Positions 53,371 to 64,000 of a stretch of 64,000 nt of DNA are shown in pieces (the stretch's first letter is position 1; each line of letters starts with the position of its first letter). Source of the DNA: Rotaria socialis. Taxonomy: Eukaryota > Rotifera > Eurotatoria > Philodinida > Philodinidae. Location of the stretch: contig CAJNYU010002403.1 in NCBI GenBank assembly GCA_905331475.1, positions 1-64,000 on the forward strand. Direction: 5' to 3'. Made by a program: the position numbers and the translations under genes. The notes beneath the pieces are model-generated. The model was not told where the DNA came from. It did no database searches and was given only the letters and a program-made list of their open reading frames with translations.

Positions 53371-54378
53371 TTAAGACATCTTAATGCTTGTTACTTTGCC
53401 TTGAGTACCTTTGAGAATTGTCAACTGTTCACATGATTTATGCATAACTTCATGGAAATCATTGACTTCTTTAAACTTCCATTGGTGATAACCTGGTGGC
53501 ATTATATGATAATTATGTCCATACGGAATATCTCTAACATGTTCTTCTCTGACGTGTCGTCTATCAACACGAAGCATAGCTCCATGTATACATCCATCAC
53601 CAATATATTCTCGAAGTATTAAATTATCTTTAATTAGTTCATTAACAAAATTTTGAACTCGCGGCGATTCATAATACCATTTCAAACGAATCATAAAAAA
53701 ATTATTATAAACACAAGTAATGTGAACATATTTTTTCTTGAGAATAGGCTTTAAGATAGAATATAATGGATAGGCCGACTCCTTATATGTAGATCGATAC
53801 ATATAATCTAATTTTCGACTATCCATGTATAAAAAAGGATCTTTTTTAATTCTATCTGAAAAGTACGAATCGTCGTCCATTCTCATTAGATATTCATACT
53901 TTCCTTGAACGATTGCAGGATGATAGAATACATCATAAGTCCAAAATCGACACATTAAACGATATCCCATTGATTTCTCTGATCGTGATCCAGTATTTGG
54001 TGATACTGATGTGCTAAAATTAACGAGAGCAAACGAAATGTTTATCGTTCCATTCGATTTTAGCACACACGATAATATTTGTTGACGCATGACTGGAGTT
54101 AAATTTTCTTCATGAAATATAATTAGTGGATATAAAAAAGTACCATTATTTGGATAAAATTGTGTTATAGAATGTATCATATTGATGGTGAAAAATATGG
54201 ATCTACTTGAACTTCGAATAAGTGTTACAATAACGCCCCGCACGGCACGTACTGGCGTTTCTTCCAGATGGAGCGTAGGAGTTTTTTCTGGAAGAGTTAA
54301 ATATATGATACAAATAATGAAACATATCAAAATTAAGAATAATTTCTGAAGTATATAATTTTTAGGAGCACTTCTCAT
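53371..54378 (-). CDS. GT15 mannosyltransferase, copy D
   Basis: A 335-residue intronless paralogue. Anchor LFLILICFIICIIYLTL (about 13-29). Family blocks: YPLIIFHEENLTPVMRQQIL, GYRLMCRFWTYD, YEYLMRMDDDSYFSD, YNNFFMIRLKWYYES, IGDGCIHGAML and YGHN. Intact. It is the most upstream of the array in transcriptional order. Small substitutions (HEEN for HDEN, WYYES for WFYES) mark it as a distinct paralogue rather than a recent copy. Confidence 0.75.
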   Translation of the reverse strand: MRSAPKNYILQKLFLILICFIICIIYLTLPEKTPTLHLEETPVRAVRGVIVTLIRSSSRSIFFTINMIHSITQFYPNNGTFLYPLIIFHEENLTPVMRQQILSCVLKSNGTINISFALVNFSTSVSPNTGSRSEKSMGYRLMCRFWTYDVFYHPAIVQGKYEYLMRMDDDSYFSDRIKKDPFLYMDSRKLDYMYRSTYKESAYPLYSILKPILKKKYVHITCVYNNFFMIRLKWYYESPRVQNFVNELIKDNLILREYIGDGCIHGAMLRVDRRHVREEHVRDIPYGHNYHIMPPGYHQWKFKEVNDFHEVMHKSCEQLTILKGTQGKVTSIKMS

Positions 54379-56868
54379 CTTGATCTGGAATTGTCTGCAG
54401 TTAACGATCTCATTTTAATATTGTTTAATTTTGATTATAATTAATATTTAGTTTGATCAGAGGTATACTTGAAAATTATGTCGTTGACATGTTCATAACG
54501 GCCACTTGTTTAGAGTATATAGAAGAGCAAGACCAATTACGTTCTGCTTGAGTGCACCTTTTTCACATGGCTAGTGTTCTTTGATCGTCATCACGACGGT
54601 AACAAAAAAATGCCTGTACGATATAATGTTGAAAAGGACAGAAGGTAGATAGCTTGTATCGAGCAAAAAGCTACTAAAATATGTGAGTTCATATACATTC
54701 AAAATAAAAAGATGTCTTTATTTTAGGTTCGATATGTAATGAACGATAAATTGTTTAAATCGATGAATTACGTTGAAATTACTTCAGATGAATAATATAC
54801 CAAATAGATATTAATTTATTGATTTTTTCTTCCAGCTAAAATACAAAATTTTGTTTTATTTCTCATCGAAAGGATATCCCGAACGAATGGCCAGGGATAA
54901 CTCTACAGTGCATTTTCATGTCCTTTTTTTATGCTACATGATACTATATTTCAAGATTTATTGAACTGTAAACTTTATTTAGTAAATTCTTTTTCTTGTT
55001 TACTCTGAATTTAAAGTCCTTGTATGGATTGAATCCCCTAGCGCTGTAAACAAGCAAATGCTAACTAATTATTATGGTAGTTGTTCTTTTGATGACACTC
55101 TTTGCAACATAAAGTGCTCTAAAAATCTGTGCTATTGACTACATATTTCAGAATCTGAAGAAAAATATCAGGATAAAATCTCAGTCTCGTAAAATAATTT
55201 AGAAGAATCGAAAACAAATGTTTACATACAGATTGACCTCATTGCTATTTTCGTCATTCGACGCACGATAAATCTTTGTATTGGTTAAGTTTCTGATGCT
55301 ATACTATAATAATAAATCACTCACACATAGTTTCTGAATTGTAAAAACATGACGTCGAAATTTTAAGAAGAAAAAAACAGTGGTAGTTATCACTTTCAGA
55401 TCAGTTTTCTTTCAAGGAATATAATAAAAATCTAGAGAATCCTTGATCTATTTGTTTGAAAAATGGGTTGCAAATATTTATTCAGATTCTACGAAGCATA
55501 CAAGAATCATAAATTTTATTTTCACAAATTAACAGTCAAAAGATTATTGAGAACGATGAAAAATAAATCTTCGTTAACATACTTTTTGCGACTATAAATC
55601 CATGGTGACTGCACTAAGATCATCTCTAACTAATGTGATGAAATCTTTAGAATATCATGCTTTACGTTTATTAGTCAATAATCATATAGACCAAAAAGTA
55701 TCGGTAACGCTAGTTTATTGAAGAACCTGTTTTATTATATTTTTTATATGAATCTCTGTTTGCACTGTTACATTAAACGGCGTCAATGTTGAATGCAGAG
55801 AGCCTACTGAAGACTAGAGTTTTATTCTGCTCCAATGAAAATAAATTTTTTATGGGAAAATTTAGATAAGATAGATTGAATAGGAAAATAAATTATCGAA
55901 TCTGGCCAATAACGTTACACGGGATAATTGTACTTCTCAAGTTTATTTGACATGATTTGTTTGTTCTTATAAAACTTAATGATAGAATTTATACCTGATA
56001 GATATATGACGAATACTGAAATATAGTCTTACAACTTTTAATCAGTTGAGTCTTTATCTGACTGTTGTATGCAAGAGACTTCTTATGATTAGTTGCGAAT
56101 CTAAGTATTGCCACAATAGATCTATATTTATATAAAGATAGTATTCAATTCAGCTGAAGTAACTTCACCGACTAAACGCGATGAGCAGTTTAACTAATCT
56201 ACGGGAGAATAGTTCTTTTTTTCATAGAAACGCTTCATCCTATCATAAGGTCAGAAAATCGCACCGAAAAATGAAAAGGAAAAAGGAAAAAATATCAACG
56301 AATACCTATCACTCGTTGTTATTGACCTCAATGATTTCTACTTCAACATTCTACATGTTGTTTCTATGAAAAATCGATTCTCAAACGAGAAACTCGTTTG
56401 AGAGGAATTGTAATTATGATTGAAATATATGCTTGAGGCTATTCGAGTTTTGCTCTTGATGTCAAAATTTATGAATCATTTGTCCTTAGCGAATAGCTGA
56501 TTGGTTTTTGTTGTCAATGAAATCAAGTGAATAAATGGTATATCCCAGAAAAAAAGTGTATCTAGTTGACACTTTGATGATAGTGATATTGTCTAGTATG
56601 AGCAGATTCTTGTGTAGAACTAATATTTTTATCCGATTATTAATGTTGTTGTGAAATTTTCTTATAGATTAAGAAAATGAAAAATATGCTAGAGGGTTTA
56701 AAATAGCATTGAGAATTTTCATTGAATTCTTTACTAAAATATGTATGGTTTAATTAATTATTTATTATATTTTGTATTCTTATGGTATTAACTCTAAAAA
56801 CCACAATAAAAAGAGCATATGCAAAATAGTATGGGATTGAAAGCAAAAATATATAAAAATGTATGGTT
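54379..56868. other. Long intergenic stretch
   Basis: About 2.5 kb of AT-rich DNA. A 62-codon open frame at 56181-56369 shows no signature. No RNA gene, inverted repeat or target duplication noticed. Confidence 0.4.
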
Positions 56869-59072
56869 CTACTGTGCAATTGTTAATAAACAAATGAAAA
56901 TAGCTATTAATTTCATATTAAGCGTTAAACATTGTCCATGATTTTCTTTCATTATGAGTCGTCGTATTTTATCTTCATGAATATCTTGTAAATGAAAACT
57001 ACGAAACAATTTTCTTGTGCCAATTTTTTGTACTGGTCGATATGTATTTGCTATCACATGAGCTTGTGCATCATGTAAATATCTAAAAGCATGTAGTTGT
57101 TGAAATGATATCTGCAATGGATCTAATAAAACAGTCCATATCACTGATTCATAGCAAGGTGGTGTTGTCAATGAGCCATCATAACGATAATAACGAGCCA
57201 TACGATCTTCACCAATCAATGCTTTTAAATTGAATTCTTTACGAACGGGAGTATGTTGATGTTCACTTCGAATATGTGCTAATGCGTCGACAACTGGTTG
57301 GAGAAAAGGATTTGGTTCCGTACTAAGCTGAAGATATAACAAGAAAAATGATTTGTTAACAATGTAATCTTTGATGCGAAAGTCTTGGTAAAATCTATTC
57401 ACTTTCTCGAACTATATAGTGAAAACAAATATTGATTTCTATTGGTTACTGATGATTTTTACTAATTTCCTTTTTTTTTCAGAATGTGCAATGTTTTCAG
57501 TAACCACTGTTGATTTCTATTGATTTCTCATCATTTTTTCAACATTTCTAAACCTTTCCAATGATTTCTGCTGGTTTGCAATGACCATATAAAAAATGAT
57601 TTCCAGCAAATAGAAACCACTGGAAATCATAAGAACTCAAAGAAATCATGGAAATCAAGAAATCAGTTTGTTCCCCCTTGTGTAAGATATAATACGAATA
57701 GTTTGTTCGTTTGAGAATTTGATAGAAAATGATTAAACTATGAGAATCGAACTGGATTATTTTGACAAACATCGAAGTTTTATATTTTTATATTTCGTAA
57801 ATCCTTGCTGGAGTTTAACGCACTGAGCTATATATCATTTTTAAATGTCCTTATTGACCAAGAGCATTGAAACGTATCTAAAACCACAATAAATTTATCA
57901 TGTGTATACAGTCTTTGTTCTTAACCTAAAAATAGATGCTTAACTAGTGTAGGATTGTACATAATAACGATACACTATCATCGCTGTGTTCCTATTCTGG
58001 ATATTGGCTCAGAATATTTTTGTCGTTTAAATTTCAACAACTAAAATCAGTTGATATAGACAAATTTTCATCTCAACTGAAAGACTTTAAAAACCTTTAT
58101 AATTATAGCAGGAAGTTTTTTTTAGAGCTGTTTCATTTAGAACGCTAAGGATTAAGCAAAAGCTGCTATTTAAAATGTAGAGATACGCTTTTGTGATTTC
58201 TCATAATAAAACTATACTTGTTGCAGCTCTAAACAATTGTCATTTTCATTGACCGGAAGAAAGGAGCTCATACTTTGTGTGGTTACCATCACGATATAGA
58301 TTATTTTTAAAAAAAAAAGTCAAATAAATTTTACTTCAAAGAAGACACCAACAACAGCAAGACCGCGTGTATTAGTCATTGCATCCTTAATATTTGAATA
58401 CCAACTTGAATACGTAACCATATGCATCTTTAAAAAAAAGCATCCATTAAATATCAAAAACATTTCGTCTATTAACTTCAAGTGGATATGCTTGTCCTTC
58501 AAGTAAATGCTCTGACCCATTGTTATCATTATTTGCATGGCCCCAATGAAAATGAATTTGTTCGACTTTATAATCTTCACTTCCTGGTGCAATATTTTTT
58601 AATACAAAATGATTTTTTAAATTAAGTTGTGCTATAATATGAAAAGATATGAACGTTATCTAATTGTTCAACTCATTTAGAGTTTAGATTCTGCTCAAAC
58701 CTGTGTGACCACTATTGACAATTTCGGCTTGTTCTATTATTTATAACAAAGAAAAACCATTATAGTTAAAACATCAAAATTCAAAACATATGCATCAATA
58801 TAATTTACCTGGCGGATATCGGTCTTCTAAGTATACTTGTTTAAGACGGCTATCAAAAGTGGATCTGTTAAACCGAAGATCAATCGGTGATTGTAGATTA
58901 CCAGCACAATAACGATTTCCACGGCGCCATTGTTTGATATTTTCATAAGACCATATACCTGTATATTGTATTAAATAGATGTCATGTACGAAGAAAACTA
59001 AAACTCAAAATAACCTGATGCTTCAACGATGGTCGGCAAGAATAATAGCGTTGTTAAAATTAGCTGTAACAT
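56869..59072 (-). CDS. Alpha-carbonic anhydrase, secreted and probably GPI-anchored
   Basis: Interconverts CO2 and bicarbonate at the cell surface or outside. Six exons on the minus strand: 59072-59015, 58958-58809, 58733-58701, 58631-58477, 58427-58335 and 57327-56869. They give 315 residues in continuous phase. A signal peptide starts the protein (MLQLILTTLLFLPTIVEA). Active-site elements are all visible: the two zinc-binding His in IHFHWGHAN, GSEHLLEG, the third zinc His in LEMHMV formed across the exon 4-5 join, and LTTPPC with the gatekeeping Thr. The end of the protein is hydrophobic (LIAIFICLLTIAQ), fitting a GPI signal. The third exon (33 bp) is the least certain. The last intron (57328-58334) is about 1 kb and carries a repeat. 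Confidence 0.85.
57425..57680. repeat. GAAATCA-rich inverted repeat in the last carbonic-anhydrase intron
   Basis: TTGATTTCTATTG words on the left are mirrored by GAAATCATGGAAATCAAG on the right, around a centre near 57570-57600. The right edge is TTCCCCCTTG. Probably a decayed foldback MITE; ends not fixed. Confidence 0.5.
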
Positions 59073-62000
59073 TTTTAACAATGGAAATAATCTGCAATAC
59101 ACAATAGAATGAACCACAGAGATTCTTTTGAGCGATCAAACGAAAAAATATGGAAAATACCGACTTGTTATATAAGGGTAAACTAAACGTTGAGATATCT
59201 GAAATTTATGACGAACGATTGTTTTTTTCTCTTATCAATCGGCGTCATACTAATTTCAATGCTATCTTAATTCAATAAGCGAAAAGTTAGTTAGTGCTTT
59301 AATTATAATGCGTCAATTTTCAAAAGAAAGCAAATAATTATCAATTCAATATTTTATGGGAATGACGAACTCAGAAACCTTTTTTTGATAATTGATTTCA
59401 CACATTTTCACGTCTAACAAAAGTCGATGATCCGATATGGCCTTATGATTTTAGATATCTAATTAAACTATACTTTTACTCGTAAGTGGCTTTGCTTTTC
59501 TATGCTTTCTTATCCGGGGTTCGTAGGTATCTCAGTTCTATCGCTGGTGTTAAAGCGAAAACAAAAACAATGAAAATATGGTTTGAAAATAAAAATGAAA
59601 AATAAAAACTTTTGTTTCTCTCGGTCTATTTAAATGCAAGGTAAGCAATTTTCGTTTTGGCGATGCCACTTGAGGAATAAAAAATTTTAATAGTTACTTT
59701 TTTTTTGTCAAATTAGTAAATCTATTTTGCTAGACAGAAATATATAGCTCTGCCAATGGAATATTTAATTTGATAGCTCAAATATGAATTTGTTAATGCA
59801 TTACAAGTATTGAAGTATTCTCCTTTTGTTTCGTTATAAACTTGTACATAGCCACCAATTCTATGTTGTGTATTGTTCTATTGTAACATTGGTTTTCAAT
59901 ATCTTGTGAAATAGTAAATATCAATCCATAGTTCCGGTTTTTGTTGTTCTTCCTATCGAAGATTCCAGTGGTTTTGCCCAATTTTAATTGTGGCTCATAA
60001 GTAAAACTATTTTCAATCCCTAAAACAACTTTGATAGTACATGATCATCTATACAGACAGGTATAATAGACTACAAAAAATTCACCGTTCATTTTGTCAT
60101 ATGTTCCTAGAAAAGGAACCAGTACAAACAAAAGAACAGAAGCGGGGATAAGTCAGAAACTGTTGACACACTAATGACATAGGAGCAACAAGCGAACTGT
60201 GTTATTCATATAAATACACAAAAAAGAAACGAAGAAAGAAGAAAGGTGAGCAACCGATTAGGCATTACCCTTCATAATCTGCTCATCTTTTATCGCTTTA
60301 TTTATTATTTCTTAAGAATCGATCGTGTTTGATTTGTGAAAGTACTAAATTATTTTCATGATAAATCATGAATGTTTAATATATTGAATAAAAAAATATG
60401 CTAAACATTGTTTTTTCTCCATTTTGGAAAAGAGAAAATAATGATGTTTTTCGACAGACCAAGGTGAATTCGAATAACTGCAATTTCTCTAGAATTTACG
60501 TGTCTTGCATTTCAATCAATATTTCTATGCGTATACGAACTATTAACTGTTAATAAATTCATGAAATGTCATATTTTCCATAGAAATTTCATTCATGTAT
60601 TGTAACTCAATGAAACACCGTTAATCACGCTTCTAATGAGGATCTTAGTATTTTTTACGAAAAATAAAGGAAATACAATCATGCCAGTGATCTAAATCAA
60701 TATTAATCGAAAAAAGCAAGCAAATGAGAAGCTGAGCGCACCATTTCATGAACTAACAATATTGATTTTAACTTGTTGCATTTACAATCGATTCAATGAT
60801 TTTATCTTAATCGTATCAAATTTTTTAAAAGACAATTTTATATGATATTATTTTTTCGTAAAGGAAGTAAATAATTTAAATATATAATTACATTTGATTT
60901 AGTTTCTATTTCTGTTATTACTATTCATCTGTTGTTAAAATGTTAACAATAATCTCGATTGATTTGTTTTTCACTTGAACGAACGCAGTAAATCGCAGAC
61001 ATACAAATGTATATATATATATACATTATTCTTAATCGAGAAAAATGAAAGAAATATGATTCTGAATATCCTGCTAGTTGTAATGGCCAATGATATCTAT
61101 GTCTTGGTACGTACTACATTTGTTGTTTAAGTTATGTGAATATATTTACTTAGATAAACGTAGAAAAATCAATAAATGTGCCAATTAACTCGTCTGATTC
61201 GAAGTACTCAACTTACCTAAGTATTAATGTTACACGTTAATACGTGAGTGTGATCGACAGAAGAGAAAATACGGCATAAACTAGAAGAACCGAACAGTAA
61301 CGAGTGTACGTGATTGCATCGAACATGAATATTGATATTCATAAATATGAGAAAAATTGTCATTTTTTTCTTCTAAAATAAATCATCTATAAATGAGAAA
61401 ATAGTTAACGTAAAAGACATAAATATATCACGGATGGTTGATAAGCGTCAATTATAAATCATGTTGATTTTAGGAAAGAGTAATTTTGTAAGGGTCTCCC
61501 CCGAAGAAATCATTCCAAATACAATAGACTTTTTCTCTTGCTTCACTATGGTTTTTCAAGTATTCGAAATGCTTTTGTTGTTCTGTCAAAAAGCAAGGTT
61601 TTCATAATAATCTTGAAAGTCCATATTTCATTAAACAAATTCTATTTTTTCAATGTAGTGTATAATAAGAATGCACGGGATAGTTTGCATCAAAATATGT
61701 GATTGATTGTGAAGAGGTGTCCACTGTTAATGTTGTCTAATGATTGACGACTGAAGTTCCCTGATGAAATATTAATACTTGTTATTCATAAAAAAAGCAG
61801 CATTTGATTTGTTTTCTCGACTTCACTCTGCAATAAATTTGAAGACTGTACCGCCCATATTAAAACTAATAAGTTTCTTTCTATTAATGCTTTACTCAAA
61901 TAAAATTTGCTATGTTTAATAGTCCAGCATGAAATGAAATTATAATCGACACTTGTAGTAAACTATATATTATTCATCGAAAATTAAAATGTGTTGCTCC

Positions 62001-63036
62001 GGGATATCAGTTCACCTTGATAAATGTGCAATGATAATAATATATTCTACCCCAAACTTTTTCGTATGTGTTGATGTTGATAGAAAAAATAACGTGAAAC
62101 GAATCTTATCCGATCCGCCAGCAAGTTATATCTTGAAATCAGGAAAAATTTATAGATATGAGGACATTGGAATACTTACTGTGGTATTGTTGCCTAGAAT
62201 AATATCTACATACAAGTGTGTAAAGTAATGATCAGCGGTTAGAAATTAAAATGTTTACTTCTTAGCCAAACAACTGCGACATGCATCAAAGAAAAACAAA
62301 TCTACAGTAAAATTATTTTTACTTTAAATGCATATTTCTCATATTCCATTGCTTTTCTTTTTCATTCGCAATCACTAATTCTTTTCTGCTTACGATTCAC
62401 AAATAAAAAACAATAATGCCACGGCCATTTGATTCAAACGAAATGCTTCTGTAATTTGCCAGTTTAAAATGTCAAGACATGGTTGGCTTTGCATTGGAAG
62501 ATTTTATGATGCTATTTTTCGGGATCTCATCAATAGAGGATTTACCTTTCGAGAGTGCAATATTTTTTCTTAATGTTTTTTAAGGACAGCAAGTGAGAAT
62601 AGAATATTGCATGAGAAATATTTGTTTTATTATCATAGAACAAGCTATCCTTGTAAAATAGATCATATGACTAAGAAAAAAAGTATCCCATCGATAAATG
62701 AATCAAAAACAATGTCAACAATAAATGGAAAAGAAGTACCAACATCGTTCATTTTGTGAACATCAAGAAACAAATAATTTTAATACCGTTCAAATACTCA
62801 TGTTAGATGTCAGAACAGGATAAAGCATTTTCATACTTCAATCGATTAAGAGCAGAAATATCAATAATTAAAACCAATATAATGAGTTTTTTTTTTATTA
62901 AAAATCATCTTCAACTACTTGACTTTATAATTATGTATAAGAATTATACTCTCAGTGTAATAAAAGGAATCATTGTATTGGAGACAGATTAAAATTTTCA
63001 ATGAATAAAAAAAGTTAGATGCTGCTAGATTTGATA
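59073..63036. other. Long intergenic region, very AT-rich
   Basis: Nearly 4 kb without recognisable gene. Open frames such as 61989-62228 and 62807-62992 lack signatures. 59073-59300 should hold the promoter of the carbonic anhydrase gene. A short (AT)n tract lies near 61008-61022. Confidence 0.4.
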
Positions 63037-64000
63037 TTATTCTTCTTCGGCTGCTTCTCGATAAACAGTGGTTGATTTACATTTGCGACAAGTCGACGAT
63101 ATCGAATCATCTTGTTCTTCTACAACATTTTCATCTCTCATAGCATATATATTTGCTAGTGGAAGTGGCTCAGTAATTTGGTCTAGTTTTGAAACACCAA
63201 TCGAATCAGCTAAACACCGTGCATTTTCAATATTCAACGTTGATGGAAAACAATATTGAGCGACAAGACGCCCAGGACGCAAAAGAGCAGCATCTAATGA
63301 AACTAATGGAGAATTGAATGTAGCTAAAATTTGAACTTGAATTCCATCACTTAAGAGACCATCAGAAAGATTGAGAAGATTAGCAACTGATTGGCTGGAT
63401 GTACGCGAGCGAGATAGGCTTCCTTCAGCATCTTCAATAATTAATAAGGAATTATGATTGTTAATAAGTAGAGGTATAAGTGCAGGACTTGTAAGATTCT
63501 CAACCATATCACCGGGAACATAGATAAGACGTCTTTCTTCTACTTCTGTTATACAGTGAAGTAGATATCGTACATAATGTGTTTTACCTAAATAAATAAA
63601 TGATTATTGGTTTAATAAATTCATTTGATAATATTTACCTGATCCAGGAGCGCCATGTAAGAGTACAAGACCGCTAGTATCTTTTTTATTAAGCCATGCA
63701 ACAATCTTATGATGTACATTAAGAAAAGCTTTTCCACCGTAACTAATTGTTAAATCATGAATATATGGCTTTTTAATGTGTATCCGACCCATTAAATAAA
63801 AAGATGCAGGACGTTGGCTGTCACGACTTTGAGATTTACCAATAAGACGTAGCATAGCTGTTTTAGGTTTTACAAGACTCAATGTATCATCATGAGTCAA
63901 TTCATGGGAAAGCTTTTCAACAAAAGTTTCGTGTTCCGGTAAGTAAAATATAATAATTTCATTCACAACAAGAAAATGGCGATCTGGTATATAATCAGGT
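63037..64000 (-). CDS. AAA ATPase, C-terminal part (BCS1-like), runs off the window
   Basis: Two exons are visible, 64000-63639 and 63587-63037, joined by a 51-bp GT-AG intron (63588-63638). That intron splits the Walker A motif: GAPGSG in one exon and KTHYVRYLLH in the next. Other AAA elements: Walker B-like SLLIIEDAEGSL (with Glu-Asp-Ala-Glu rather than the usual Asp-Glu pattern), an ATFNSPLVSLDAALLRPGRL segment with sensor and arginine positions, then an acidic tail with CRKC and a terminal EEE. The domain order and the SLDAALLRPGR motif resemble BCS1-type or CDC48-type AAA proteins, which use ATP to remodel proteins. The upstream part lies outside the window, so the subfamily is unsettled. 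Confidence 0.75.

Noticed and set aside
61989..62228. Small gene of 79 residues
   Set aside because: No recognisable domain, no splice or conservation evidence, and surroundings are AT-rich non-coding.

Overview
The window looks like nuclear DNA of a bdelloid rotifer (Adineta/Rotaria type). The composition is AT-rich, and genes whose coding can be followed across gaps carry short GT-AG introns, mostly 50-65 bp. There are internal tracts of TGTGGG/CCCACA, the bdelloid telomere repeat. An endonuclease-less Penelope-like (Athena-type) retroelement lies next to one of these tracts. Several genes are of bacterial or fungal type rather than animal type. All assignments come from reading the sequence; no database search was possible.

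Layout. 1-4.05 kb: a decayed Penelope-like element with three introns in its reverse transcriptase region, ending in a hammerhead-ribozyme motif and C-rich telomere repeats. 4.57-5.40 kb: an intact membrane fatty-acid-hydroxylase-type gene (minus strand). 5.66-5.77 kb: a second, better hammerhead on the opposite strand, then G-rich and C-rich telomere repeats head to head. 5.77-7.4 kb: gene remnants, including a 5'-truncated GH113-like glycosidase. 7.8-16.4 kb: a transposon graveyard (BED-finger hAT element, nested hAT-like elements with 8-bp target duplications, foldback MITEs). 17.1-18.7 kb: an intact, intronless beta-helix surface protein. 20.07-22.0 kb: an alpha-mannosidase pseudogene and an S9 peptidase pseudogene facing away from each other, both cut off at a second head-to-head telomere-repeat junction (21.33-21.45 kb). 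24.3-28.2 kb: gene fragments and two divergent broken copies of a DUF3533/SNG1-like membrane protein. 30.07-35.31 kb: an apparently intact eight-exon GH76 alpha-1,6-mannanase gene, one of whose introns holds three transposons nested inside each other. 35.5-38.7 kb: long-inverted-repeat elements. 39.4-54.4 kb: a minus-strand cluster of four intact GT15 (KRE2-like) mannosyltransferase paralogues, two GT15 remnants and one GT14 gene. 56.9-59.1 kb: a six-exon alpha-carbonic anhydrase (minus). 63.0-64.0 kb: the 3' part of an AAA ATPase gene running off the window.

Themes. Genes for making or cutting mannose glycans recur: GH113-like, GH38 (broken), GH76, GT15 x4 and GT14. Many are of non-metazoan type, which fits the horizontally acquired gene content known from bdelloid subtelomeres. 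The polarity of the telomere-repeat tracts suggests that the left 25 kb is a mosaic of former chromosome ends joined together. At least nine hAT-like insertions can be delimited exactly, most by perfect 8-bp duplications.
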